Assembly (NCBI RefSeq): GCF_016595215.1
Contig: NZ_JAENHK010000005.1
Coordinates: 326,605-390,604, forward strand
Direction: 5' to 3'
From: Chryseobacterium paridis
Lineage (GTDB): Bacteria; Bacteroidota; Bacteroidia; Flavobacteriales; Weeksellaceae
DNA: 64,000 bases
A model generated the notes under the pieces. That model did no database searches. It was not told the origin of the DNA and saw only the letters and a program-made list of their open reading frames with translations. The position numbers and the translations under genes were made by a program. Shown piece after piece: positions 49,630 through 58,203 of the stretch. The first letter of the stretch is position 1; each line of letters begins with the position of its first letter.

Positions 49630-51111
49630 TTATTGTACAGCTTGTAGAACATTAATATTCCCATATCCATAACTAGAATTAGGGTTTGGATAATATGTTG
49701 CTGACTGTCTCATTTTGTTAAGCACCTGGTCTCTTGTCCATGAAGGATTTTTAGCCCAAACCAGAGCCGCGATTCCAGCTGTAGCTGCTGTAGCGACTGA
49801 AGAACCACCAACATAATCAGTCTGTCCATTGTAATAGCTTAGAACAGGAACATTGCTTCCGGAAGCTCTCTCCATTTGGAATGTAAAATCAATCTGACTT
49901 CCTGAATGGCATACATCACATTTCTGATTAGATGTATTTTCTTTTACCCCTGTAATTGCCTGTGTTTCTGGCATCCATGCAGGGAATATAACTCCTACAA
50001 AGTTCGTAAAGCTGGTAGATGTTCCACCAGCACAAAAAATCAGTTTCCCTTTTGAATAGGCATATTTTACACCATCCTCGATTTTTCCAACAGAGAATAT
50101 ATGTCCCATCGACATTGAGATGATCTTTACATTGGTATTATTTGCAAGTTCAGTAAAAGCTGTTTTTACCCCAGTCTGCTCACTTGAAGTTTCCAGAACA
50201 ACATTTTCTGCTGCTCTGTATGCAATTAAATTAGCATTATAAGCGACTCCAACAGGTAAGCCTGAATTATTTCTTGGAGCTGTCATTACAGAAGCCATTT
50301 TGGTCCCATGACCACATTGATCTGCAGATCCATCGGAATTATATACTCCAAACTTACTGATTGTTCTTCCTGACGAAGCTCCAGTATTAAAATTATTTCC
50401 TAATAACGTTTGTTCCGGAGAAACTCCTGTATCGATCAAACCGATCGTAACACCTGCTCCTGTACTATAGTTCCATGCATCAGGAATATTATGTTTTGTA
50501 AAAGCCCATGCAACTTTTGCGCTTGGAGTTGTGTTGGTATAATCAGCTGCATTTAAAGTGGTTGAAGAAAAGCCACATCCTGAAGATCCACTGCCTGAAG
50601 ATTTCGCTGTATTATATGCAGACTCATATTCAAAATAATGGTAATCTCCTGGCTCCACATATCTTATTATTTTCATTTGTCGGAGCGCTGCAATAGTTTC
50701 TTCTTTTTCAATCACAACATCCATTTGATTGAGATATTGATCAGAAAGCAGAACAAATGTTCTTTCATCTTTTCCTTCATACTTTTTGATAACAGTAAGA
50801 ATTTCTTTCTCCATTTCATTATTGTTTGGAGATTTACTTCTGTCGAAATCATCTTTAGAGGAACCAAATCCAATGGATACCATTTTGTTTCCACGGAAAA
50901 TAGCACTCCAAAGAACGTGATTAGACGACTGGCTCCAATTGAAAGAACCTTTGTTTTTGATTGACTGATTGATCTCAGCGTTGATCTGTTTTGCTGTTAA
51001 AGGATCTTTTTGAAGAGTCTCAATTCCAGGTGCTTCGTTTTGAATGCCTTCTCTGTTACACGAAATGATAAAGAAAAACAATACTAAAAGGTAAAATACA
51101 TTTTTTTTCAT
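49630..51111 (-). CDS. Subtilisin-like (S8) serine peptidase, lipoprotein
   Basis: The 493-residue protein has a lipoprotein signal (FFIISC, then Asn) at its start, a propeptide-like region (about 30-180) and the S8 domain with Asp227 (IGLIDTGV), His268 (QCGHGTKMASV) and Ser438 (GGSSVATAATAG). The oxyanion-hole Asn, expected in a GN pair, is replaced: the segment reads FCAGGTSTSF near residues 359-368. CDVCHSGSQ is an unusual Cys-rich loop near 398-406. Surface-anchored peptidase inferred; activity of the altered site is uncertain. Start at 51111 gives the signal; an upstream ATG at 51147 adds a non-signal leader. Confidence 0.88.
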   Translation of the reverse strand: MKKNVFYLLVLFFFIISCNREGIQNEAPGIETLQKDPLTAKQINAEINQSIKNKGSFNWSQSSNHVLWSAIFRGNKMVSIGFGSSKDDFDRSKSPNNNEMEKEILTVIKKYEGKDERTFVLLSDQYLNQMDVVIEKEETIAALRQMKIIRYVEPGDYHYFEYESAYNTAKSSGSGSSGCGFSSTTLNAADYTNTTPSAKVAWAFTKHNIPDAWNYSTGAGVTIGLIDTGVSPEQTLLGNNFNTGASSGRTISKFGVYNSDGSADQCGHGTKMASVMTAPRNNSGLPVGVAYNANLIAYRAAENVVLETSSEQTGVKTAFTELANNTNVKIISMSMGHIFSVGKIEDGVKYAYSKGKLIFCAGGTSTSFTNFVGVIFPAWMPETQAITGVKENTSNQKCDVCHSGSQIDFTFQMERASGSNVPVLSYYNGQTDYVGGSSVATAATAGIAALVWAKNPSWTRDQVLNKMRQSATYYPNPNSSYGYGNINVLQAVQ

Positions 51112-51236
51112 ATAAATTAATTTTGATTGGTCAACAAAAGATATCACTTTCTTTTGAATTACAATTCTTTAAAAATTAATTTAGTATTTCCCGAATATTA
51201 ATTTTTCTAAATGAGAAGAAGATCCAATAATTGATA

Positions 51237-51683
51237 TTACACTAATTTTTCAAAGCAAACACTATTTTCAACCCCAATATATTGTCCATAATTAGAAACT
51301 TTTCTGTATCCTTTCTTCTCATATAACGCAATGGCTTCCGGTTGCATAATTCCGGTTTCTAAAATACATTTTTTATAACCAGATTCCTTTGCCCAGACTT
51401 CCAGCCTATCTAATATTTTTGAAGCTAATCCTTTTCCTCTGTATTCAGGGTTTGTATACATTCTTTTGATTTCTACAGTATCCTCTGAAAAAGGTTTGAA
51501 AGCACCACAGGCAACAGCCACATCATTCACATATTCTACTATACAATTTTTAAGCGTATCAATCCCATTGAACTGATGATAAAATGCATGGTCATCTCCA
51601 TCACGAATCGCCAAATCAGCATCAAGGAATTGTACAAGGTTCTGAAAGTCGATGTTTGAGGAATCTACTCTTTTTGTTGCCAT
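51237..51683 (-). CDS. GNAT-family N-acetyltransferase
   Basis: The 148-residue protein has the acetyl-CoA motif EIKRMYTNPEYRGKGLASKILDRLEVWAKESGYKKCILETG with the pyrophosphate loop RGKGLA, and the end motif EAIALYEKKGYRKV. The acyl acceptor is unknown (amino group of a small molecule or protein). The ATG at 51683 is chosen; an upstream TTG at 51701 lies inside a TATCTTTG promoter element (51699-51706). Confidence 0.92.
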   Translation of the reverse strand: MATKRVDSSNIDFQNLVQFLDADLAIRDGDDHAFYHQFNGIDTLKNCIVEYVNDVAVACGAFKPFSEDTVEIKRMYTNPEYRGKGLASKILDRLEVWAKESGYKKCILETGIMQPEAIALYEKKGYRKVSNYGQYIGVENSVCFEKLV

Positions 51684-51698
51684 TGATTTTTGTTTAGA

Positions 51699-51706
51699 CA
51701 AAGATA
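51699..51706 (-). promoter_or_regulatory. -7 element of the GNAT gene
   Basis: TATCTTTG on the minus strand, 15 bases before the ATG, decides for the shorter start. Confidence 0.5.
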
Positions 51707-51763
51707 AGGGATTGGGATTTAAAGATTTAACATCATTTAAAAATTGAAAGATTATATAATAAC

Positions 51764-51793
51764 AAAAAAGCTTCCGGTCAAGGAAGCTTTTTT
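51764..51793 (-). terminator. Terminator of the hutH-DUF2059 unit
   Basis: AAAAAAGCTTCC / GGAAGCTTTTTT stem, loop GGTCAA. It lies after the DUF2059 gene and before the GNAT gene on the same strand. Confidence 0.9.
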
Positions 51794-51843
51794 ATTAATA
51801 TTTTGAAGATGATAATAGAGAAGATGTTTTAATAACTTTTCTC

Positions 51844-52254
51844 TCAATCAATTTTCTTCATTAATTTTACGGCTGTCTCTTTCCCCATTTTTTCTCCAGC
51901 TTCCATACCTTCCTTTACAATTAATGGTGTAACCTCTATCATTTTTTTTCCTGCAGGTGTATTATAGAACTTTATCAGATCATCTATTTCAGATTCAGTG
52001 TAATATTCACTGTAAATTGGAGCATATAGATCTGCAAACTTTTCCGGACTCATTTCTTTTAAAAATTCTTCCCAAAATTTATTTGACACCCCTGGATATG
52101 CTTTCTGATATTTTCCGATATTTTGTTTCACTCCTTGAGAAGCAAGTTTATCAACTCCCGTAAGAATAATAAGTTCTTTGATTTTTGATTCTTTTACCTG
52201 AGAAAAAGTGCTTATTCCAAAAAATAAAGCACATACAATAACCACCTTCTTCAT
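51844..52254 (-). CDS. DUF2059 exported protein
   Basis: A 136-residue protein with a Sec signal (MKKVVIVCALFFGISTFSQ) and a helical DUF2059 domain: KIKELIILTGVDKLASQGVKQNI at the start, SEYYTESEIDDLIKFYNTPAGKKMIEVTPLIVKEGMEAGEKM towards the end. The domain is widespread and of unknown function, presumably periplasmic. It follows hutH by a few bases: an alternative ATG at 52263 would overlap the hutH stop (TAATG), so co-transcription is likely. Confidence 0.9.
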   Translation of the reverse strand: MKKVVIVCALFFGISTFSQVKESKIKELIILTGVDKLASQGVKQNIGKYQKAYPGVSNKFWEEFLKEMSPEKFADLYAPIYSEYYTESEIDDLIKFYNTPAGKKMIEVTPLIVKEGMEAGEKMGKETAVKLMKKID

Positions 52255-52262
52255 CCTAATCA

Positions 52263-53750
52263 TTAATTCACTACAAATTTTCTATCATTAATTAATTCTG
52301 CAATCGCTAACATATCTTTACCAATTAATCTATCATCCTCAAGTTTTGCTACTTTTGAACGAAGAATCGCATAGTTTTCTTCGATAATTTTTGAACATTT
52401 AGCTGGTCTTCTGAATTCCAGTCCCTGAGCAGCAAACATAAGTTCAACAGATAAAATATTCACCAAATTACCTAAAACCTGATTGAATTTTCTTCCGGAA
52501 ATACTTCCCATTGAAACATGATCTTCCTGTCCTAAACTGGTTGGAATAGAATCCGCAGAAGCTGGGAAACATAATGTTTTGTTTTCAGTAACCAACGCTG
52601 CAGAGGTATATTGTGGAATCATGAATCCAGAATTTAATCCAGAGCTTTCCGTCAATAATCTAGGAAGTCCATATTTCCCTTCTAATAATAAATAGCTTCT
52701 TCTATCTGAAATATTTCCTAATTCAGCTACTGCCAACGTTGCATAGTCCAATGGTAAAGCCATAAGCTGTCCATGGAAATTTCCTCCTGAAATAGATTCT
52801 TCTGCGCTCAAGACAATTGGATTATCTGTCACAGAATTTAATTCAGTTTCCGCCATCATTTTCAAGTGTTCAAAAGCATTTCTGCTTGCTCCGTGTACCT
52901 GAGGAACACAACGCATGGAATAAGGATCCTGTACTCTTTCACAATCCTCATGCGCTTTCATATTTTCAGAATTCTTAAGGAATTTCAGCATTCTGGCTGC
53001 TACCTTCTTACTTCCTTCAAATGGTCTGATTTCATGAAGTTCCTTTTTAAATGGACTTTCAGAACCTCTGTAAGCTTCAAGGCTCATTGCAGCCGTCATA
53101 TCAGCAAGATCTAATAAGTACTCGAATTTCTCCAATCCTTTGATAGCATGAGCTAAGATAAACTGTGTTCCGTTTATTAATCCCAATCCTTCTTTAGGTC
53201 CTAAAGTCAGAGGATCAAGATTATGTTTTTCTAAAATTTCAGCCGTCTCATAGATATTTTCCCCTTCCCATACTTGTCCCAAGCCTAACAATGGTAAAAC
53301 TAAATGAGCTAAAGGAGCTAAGTCTCCGGAAGCTCCTACAGATCCTTGTTCAGGAACAACAGGAATAATATCCTTTTCAAGCATCAGGATCAATCTCTCA
53401 ATCACTTCTAAAGAAACTCCCGAAAATCCTTTTGATAGTGCATGAACTTTCGAAATCATCATGATTTTAGAGAATTCCTTATTAATAGGCTTTCCTACTC
53501 CAACCGCATGAGAAATGATTAAATTATATTGTAACTGAGCTGTTTCATCAGCAGAAATTTTGGTATCACAAAGAGGTCCAAATCCTGTATTAATCCCATA
53601 AACACATCGATCCGATTCTACAATTTTCTGAACATTTTTCTGTGATTTTAAAATTTGGTCTTTTGCAGCCTTATTAAGTTTAGCTTTATTTGGTTTTTTA
53701 CAAATCTCCAATACATCATGGAAACTGAAAATATCTACTCCGTATATCAT
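52263..53750 (-). CDS. hutH: Histidine ammonia-lyase (HAL/TAL/PAL family)
   Basis: The 495-residue enzyme has the self-forming MIO triad Ala140-Ser141-Gly142 (GSVGASGDLAPLAH), Tyr51 in YGINTGFG, and the HAL-type ISHAVGVG (His81) where tyrosine lyases usually have other residues at the selectivity site. Later motifs NPIVLSAEESISGGNFHGQ and SADSIPTSLGQEDHVSMG match the family. It would convert histidine to urocanate, though specificity is only inferred. No hutU, hutI or hutG is near, so it is detached from the usual histidine-use operon. It is followed by DUF2059. Confidence 0.88.
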   Translation of the reverse strand: MIYGVDIFSFHDVLEICKKPNKAKLNKAAKDQILKSQKNVQKIVESDRCVYGINTGFGPLCDTKISADETAQLQYNLIISHAVGVGKPINKEFSKIMMISKVHALSKGFSGVSLEVIERLILMLEKDIIPVVPEQGSVGASGDLAPLAHLVLPLLGLGQVWEGENIYETAEILEKHNLDPLTLGPKEGLGLINGTQFILAHAIKGLEKFEYLLDLADMTAAMSLEAYRGSESPFKKELHEIRPFEGSKKVAARMLKFLKNSENMKAHEDCERVQDPYSMRCVPQVHGASRNAFEHLKMMAETELNSVTDNPIVLSAEESISGGNFHGQLMALPLDYATLAVAELGNISDRRSYLLLEGKYGLPRLLTESSGLNSGFMIPQYTSAALVTENKTLCFPASADSIPTSLGQEDHVSMGSISGRKFNQVLGNLVNILSVELMFAAQGLEFRRPAKCSKIIEENYAILRSKVAKLEDDRLIGKDMLAIAELINDRKFVVN

Positions 53751-53872
53751 TTCTAAAAATTTCCTTAAAATTACACATTTAGCAATAATTCTAAAAACTA
53801 AATTTCACCTGAATATATTTTATTTATAAGTTGTTTATTTTATTATTTTTACGCCCAATAAAATAATAACCT

Positions 53873-54637
53873 ATGAAATTTAAAACTCTACTCCTTGCAC
53901 TATGCCTTACAAGTGCTGCTTCTTTTGCACAAGACAAAGTAAAATACTCAAAAGAGCAGATCAAAAAAATGGAAACCTATCTTTTCAATGAAGGATTCAA
54001 TCTTCCATCTCCCAAAAAGACTTCCACCATTATTTTAAAAGATGGAAGTGCTCACAAAGGTTTTTGTAATAAAGTTGAAACAAAAAAAGGACAGATCTAC
54101 GAAGTATCTATAAAAGATAGTATTTCTAAAAAAAATGAGGCGTTTAGTGCTGATCAGATCAGCGAAATGTATCTGTATCCCAGCAATGTTGAAAAAATCG
54201 CAAAGGTTGCAAAATACATGGGGAATATCCGAAACTTCGGAACTAAAAAACTAACGAAAAATACTACTGGTGAGCGAATTCACTTCGTAAACCAAACCGT
54301 TTCGTTAAAAAATAAAAAAGAGGATAAAGAATTTTTGATGCAATTGATCAATCCTGATTTTAGTGAAATCATTTCTGTTTATCATGATCCAAGAGCTAAA
54401 GAAACTGGTGGATTTTCAATTGGAGGTTCTCCTCAGCTTGGCGGAGGTGTCATTAAATCCTATTATGTAAAAAAAGGAGACAAAATCATGTGGCTTCATA
54501 AAGATGATTTCGAAGATAATTATGATTTCCTTTTCGGAGACAACGCTGAATTCATGAAAAAATATCCAAAAAAATCTGCTGAATGGGATTATTTCAGTTT
54601 TTTGGTAAATGAATATACTGAAATGAGCAATGGATAA
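53873..54637 (+). CDS. Secreted protein of unknown function
   Basis: A 254-residue protein with a Sec signal (MKFKTLLLALCLTSAASFAQ). The body is mixed alpha/beta with many lysines (KTSTIILKDGSAHKGFCNKVETKKGQIYEVSIKDS), no membrane helix, and a late glycine-rich segment GGFSIGGSPQLGGGVIKSYYVKKGDKIMW near 180-208. I do not recognise a family. It stands alone between the divergent hutH gene and uvrC, with its own terminator. Confidence 0.8.
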   Translation: MKFKTLLLALCLTSAASFAQDKVKYSKEQIKKMETYLFNEGFNLPSPKKTSTIILKDGSAHKGFCNKVETKKGQIYEVSIKDSISKKNEAFSADQISEMYLYPSNVEKIAKVAKYMGNIRNFGTKKLTKNTTGERIHFVNQTVSLKNKKEDKEFLMQLINPDFSEIISVYHDPRAKETGGFSIGGSPQLGGGVIKSYYVKKGDKIMWLHKDDFEDNYDFLFGDNAEFMKKYPKKSAEWDYFSFLVNEYTEMSNG

Positions 54638-54654
54638 ACATTAAAAATATTATA

Positions 54655-54687
54655 AATGCCGCAGAAAATTCTGCGGCATTTTTTATT
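54655..54687 (+). terminator. Terminator of the secreted unknown gene
   Basis: AATGCCGCAG / CTGCGGCATT stem followed by TTTTTATT. Confidence 0.9.
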
Positions 54688-54711
54688 CTTTTAAATCACA
54701 ATTGGATTCCG

Positions 54712-54719
54712 TAATTTTG
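54712..54719 (+). promoter_or_regulatory. -7 element of uvrC, leaderless geometry
   Basis: TAATTTTG ends four bases before the uvrC ATG, like the sbcD arrangement. Confidence 0.45.
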
Positions 54720-54723
54720 TTAT

Positions 54724-56514
54724 ATGAATCCTTCTTTAGAATTACAACTTAAAACTTTACCATCCGAACCAGGCGTTTATCGTTACTATGATAAAAACGA
54801 TCATTTATTGTATGTGGGAAAGGCAAAAAACCTAAAGAAAAGGGTTCTCTCTTACTTTAATAAAAATCTTCCGGGTTACAGAATAAAAATAATGGTAGGA
54901 AAAATCCAGCGATTGGAAACTACTATTGTTAACAGCGAGTATGATGCTCTTTTATTGGAAAACAATCTGATCAAAGAACACAGACCGTTTTATAATGTAA
55001 TGCTGAAGGACGATAAGACCTATCCCTGGATCTGTATTAAAAATGAAGCTTTTCCAAGAATTTTTCTGACAAGAAACATCATTAAAGATGGATCAGAATA
55101 TTACGGTCCTTATGCCAAGGTGCGTCCTGCAAAAATATTACTGGATACCATAAAACATATTTATAAACTCAGGACCTGTAATTTAAATCTGGCTCCGAGT
55201 AAAATTGAAGATGGTAAATATAAAGTTTGTCTTGAGTATCATATTAAAAACTGTGAAGGACCTTGTGAAGGATTGGAAAGCAAAGAGGAATATGATGAAA
55301 AAATTGATTCCATCCGGGATATCATAAAAGGAGATTTCCGAAAAGCTAAGGAATATCTGGTTAACCAGATGATGAAACATGCCTCTAATCTACAGTTCGA
55401 GGACGCTCACATCATCAAAGAAAGATTGGACGTCCTTGAAGATTATCAGGCTAAAAATACGGTAGTAAATCCAAATATTGATGATGTGGATGTTTTTGGA
55501 ATGACCAGTGATGAGACGGCAGCTTATGTCAATTTCTTTAAAATAAGAAATGGAAACATCATCCAGAGTTTCACTACTGAAATCAAGAAAATTCTTGAAG
55601 AAACTGATGAAGATATTATGGAGGAGGCTTTGATTGAAATCCGCCAAAAATTTGGTTCCGATTCCAAAGAGGTGTTACTTCCTTTCCATTTATCAGTCGA
55701 AATTCCTAATGTAAAACTTATCGTTCCCAAAGTAGGTGATAAGAAACGAATTGTAGAACTTTCTGAAAAGAATGCAAAAGAATATCGTCTGGAAAAATTA
55801 AAACAGGTTCAGATCGTAGACCCTGAAAGACATACCAACCGAATCATGGCTGAAATGCAGAAACTGCTAAGAATGCCAGTAGAACCAAGGCATATTGAAG
55901 GTTTTGATAACTCTAATATTCAGGGGACAAATCCAGTATCAGCCTGTGTTGTTTTTAAAGATGGTAAACCAAGTAAAGCCGATTACAGAATTTTTCATCC
56001 AAAAACGGTAGAGGGTCCCAACGACTTTGCAACGATGGAAGAAGTTATTTATCGTCGATATAAAAGAATGGTAGATGAAGGAGAAGATCTTCCCCAGTTA
56101 ATTCTGATAGATGGTGGAAAAGGACAACTATCTTCAGCCGTAAAAAGTTTGAAACTTTTAGGTCTTTACGGAAAAATTACTATTGTCGGAATCGCTAAAA
56201 GATTAGAAGAAATCTTCTTCCCTGAAGACCCTATTCCATTGTATCTGGACAAGAAATCAGAGACTCTTAAAATCTTACAGAGAGTTCGTGACGAAGCCCA
56301 CAGATTTGGTGTGAAACATCACAGGACAAGAAGAAAAAATTCTACCATTAAATCCGAATTAGAGGAAATTCCCGGTGTTGGAGAGAAAACAATTGAGCTC
56401 TTATTATCAAAATTAAAATCTGTCAAAAGGATCAAGGAATCTAATTTGGAAACTTTAGAAGAGATACTTGGTAAGAGTAAAGCGAAGGTTATTTGGGAAT
56501 ATTTTAATGATTAG
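54724..56514 (+). CDS. uvrC: Excinuclease ABC subunit C
   Basis: UvrC makes both incisions in nucleotide excision repair with UvrA and UvrB. The 596-residue protein has the GIY-YIG nuclease (PGVYRYYDKNDHLLYVGKAKNLKKRV, residues about 16-41), the UVR motif (about 205-240: DFRKAKEYLVNQMMKHASNLQFEDAHIIKERLDVLE), the RNase H-like second nuclease (GFDNSNIQGTNPVSACVVF near 397, LILIDGGKGQL near 459) and the C-terminal double HhH (IPGVGEKTIELLLSKLKSVKRI). All motifs intact. A bidirectional terminator follows. Confidence 0.97.
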   Translation: MNPSLELQLKTLPSEPGVYRYYDKNDHLLYVGKAKNLKKRVLSYFNKNLPGYRIKIMVGKIQRLETTIVNSEYDALLLENNLIKEHRPFYNVMLKDDKTYPWICIKNEAFPRIFLTRNIIKDGSEYYGPYAKVRPAKILLDTIKHIYKLRTCNLNLAPSKIEDGKYKVCLEYHIKNCEGPCEGLESKEEYDEKIDSIRDIIKGDFRKAKEYLVNQMMKHASNLQFEDAHIIKERLDVLEDYQAKNTVVNPNIDDVDVFGMTSDETAAYVNFFKIRNGNIIQSFTTEIKKILEETDEDIMEEALIEIRQKFGSDSKEVLLPFHLSVEIPNVKLIVPKVGDKKRIVELSEKNAKEYRLEKLKQVQIVDPERHTNRIMAEMQKLLRMPVEPRHIEGFDNSNIQGTNPVSACVVFKDGKPSKADYRIFHPKTVEGPNDFATMEEVIYRRYKRMVDEGEDLPQLILIDGGKGQLSSAVKSLKLLGLYGKITIVGIAKRLEEIFFPEDPIPLYLDKKSETLKILQRVRDEAHRFGVKHHRTRRKNSTIKSELEEIPGVGEKTIELLLSKLKSVKRIKESNLETLEEILGKSKAKVIWEYFND

Positions 56515-56531
56515 ATTAAATATAAAAAAAC

Positions 56532-56557
56532 AAAAACTCTCTTTCGAGAGTTTTTGT
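56532..56557. terminator. Bidirectional terminator
   Basis: CAAAAACTCTC / GAGAGTTTTTG stem between the convergent uvrC and anti-sigma genes. Confidence 0.9.
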
Positions 56558-56577
56558 TTTTAGAGAATCATTATTTT

Positions 56578-57396
56578 TTATACCCCTCCCATTACATACA
56601 TATTTTCCATCGTTGGTGCTTCACTGCCTCCCTGTTTTTCAAGAGTGATAGCAAAGGCTTGTGCTTTGGGTATGTTAGCGAGAGCAATTTTACTGTCTTT
56701 TTCTTCTGTATACATTCCTGCACTTACAGGTTTTCCATCTGTTATAGCCCACAGTTGGTACTGCATTCCTTTAGGAGCTTTTGGAAGATCTTCTGCATTC
56801 AGATATACTTCCTTGGTATTTTTATCCCAAAAAACCATTGCTTTGGCATCTGCATGTTTTTCCACTCCTTTCAACATGACCATTTGCATATTGGGACTTG
56901 ATAACATGTGCCATTTCTCATTCATTTTTTGAAGAGCGAGTTCCTTAGACTGTTTTTCAGTTTCTAACTTTACTATTTTCTTATTGTTTTCAGCCTGATT
57001 ATTCATCCAAAACAAATTCCCTGCAATACTTACTAAAAACAAAACCGAAGCTGCAATAGCATATGTTTTCCAATTGCTATTTTTCGGAACTGATGTTTCT
57101 TTTACCTCCTTAACAGGAGATGTAGTAGATATATGTTCTGTAATATCTGGTTTTACTTCGTTCAATATCTGTTCCTGTTGGATCTTATCCCAGATCTTAG
57201 ATTTTAATTCAGCAGGAGGAGCTACAGCTTGTGCAGTTGCCAAATCTTCCAACGTTTTTTGTGCTTCTTCAAAAGCCGCCTTTACTTCAGTATTATTCTT
57301 CATCACACACTCCAAAATGCCTGCCTCCTCTGGAGAAGCAAGACCTAGAATATAAGATTCTATAATTCCGGATGATATGTATTCCTTAGTGTTCAA
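56578..57396 (-). CDS. RskA-type anti-sigma factor
   Basis: The 272-residue protein has an N-terminal cytoplasmic part (IIESYILGLASPEEAGILECVMKNNTEVKAAFEEAQKTLEDLA, sigma-binding), a membrane helix near 112-130 (YAIAASVLFLVSIAGNLFW) and a periplasmic RskA domain (MQYQLWAITDGKPVSAGMY, then AITLEKQGGSEAPTMENMYVMGGV). It sequesters the ECF sigma factor encoded just upstream. The start is TTG: it lies one base after the sigma stop and no ATG is near; MNTKEYISSG fits the family start. Release is probably by regulated proteolysis. Confidence 0.93.
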   Translation of the reverse strand: MNTKEYISSGIIESYILGLASPEEAGILECVMKNNTEVKAAFEEAQKTLEDLATAQAVAPPAELKSKIWDKIQQEQILNEVKPDITEHISTTSPVKEVKETSVPKNSNWKTYAIAASVLFLVSIAGNLFWMNNQAENNKKIVKLETEKQSKELALQKMNEKWHMLSSPNMQMVMLKGVEKHADAKAMVFWDKNTKEVYLNAEDLPKAPKGMQYQLWAITDGKPVSAGMYTEEKDSKIALANIPKAQAFAITLEKQGGSEAPTMENMYVMGGV

Positions 57397-57397
57397 T

Positions 57398-57907
57398 TTA
57401 TTGATAATCTTTTAACAAATCCTTTAATTTCATTAATGCATTTCGCATTTTCGTTTTTACTGTACCCAAAGGTATTTTCAGCTTATCAGATATTTCATTC
57501 TGTGTGTATCCCTGATAATAAGCTAAATCAATAAGCTCTTGTTTATCAGATTCTAAACTTTCAAGCACGTTATTAAAACCAATAAAATCAGAGGTATTAT
57601 TTGTAGTGGAAAGTTCTGCACTGTTATATACGAAATCTGGAATTGGTTGGTTTTTCAATTCGTTTTGAAAACTTTTAGATTTTAAATAATCAATCGCTGT
57701 GTTTCTGGCAATATTGATCATCCAAGTATAGAATCTACCTTTACTTGTATCATATTGATGAATAGAATTCCAGATTTTTACGAATACGTCCTGAATAACT
57801 TCTTCAGTGTATTCTTTAGATTGTACAATTCGGAGTACTACACCATACAACGCACCAGCATAGTGATCATATAAGTAATGAAAACCAGCTTCGTTTTTTT
57901 CTTTCAA
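57398..57907 (-). CDS. ECF sigma factor (SigK-like), N-terminus in doubt
   Basis: The 169-residue frame covers region 2 (HYLYDHYAGALYGVVLRIV; EEVIQDVFVKIWNSIHQYDTSKGRFYTWMINIARNTAIDYLKSK) and region 4 (LIDLAYYQGYTQNEISDKLKIPLGTVKTKMRNALMKL). It directs RNA polymerase to stress promoters and is held by the adjacent RskA-type factor. The annotated start is a TTG at 57907. The same frame continues upstream for 13 codons with sigma-like residues (KTNYSEDELIVLL), down to a stop at 57961-57959, without an ATG, GTG or TTG. An ATG at 57962 is in frame only if the A-run at 57955-57959 is one base shorter. Confidence 0.9.
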   Translation of the reverse strand: MKEKNEAGFHYLYDHYAGALYGVVLRIVQSKEYTEEVIQDVFVKIWNSIHQYDTSKGRFYTWMINIARNTAIDYLKSKSFQNELKNQPIPDFVYNSAELSTTNNTSDFIGFNNVLESLESDKQELIDLAYYQGYTQNEISDKLKIPLGTVKTKMRNALMKLKDLLKDYQ

Positions 57908-58020
57908 TAAAACGATAAGTTCGTCCTCCGAATAGTTTGTTTTAATAGCGAATATTTTTCATTCCAAATGTAATAAAATAAAACATATAACAAGCAAATC
58001 TGAAAATTCTTTTCTTCCGT

Positions 58021-58049
58021 ATATGAATTAAATCGTTTTTATATGAATT
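58021..58049. promoter_or_regulatory. Direct repeat in the sigma/fasciclin intergenic region
   Basis: The word ATATGAATT occurs at 58021-58029 and 58041-58049, two helical turns apart. The rest of 57963-58203 is A/T-rich with no gene; I see no consensus housekeeping promoter, so sigma-dependent promoters are plausible. Confidence 0.35.
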
Positions 58050-58203
58050 CTATTTCCTTAAAATTACTGCAAGTTCCAAAAACTCAAACATGTCTAAAGT
58101 AATTTAAAAAAAATAAAATCTTTTAAATCTAAAACTCCATCAATGTCGTAAATGATGATAAGAATAAGAAATCAAATACTATTTAATTAAAAAAATCAAA
58201 GAA

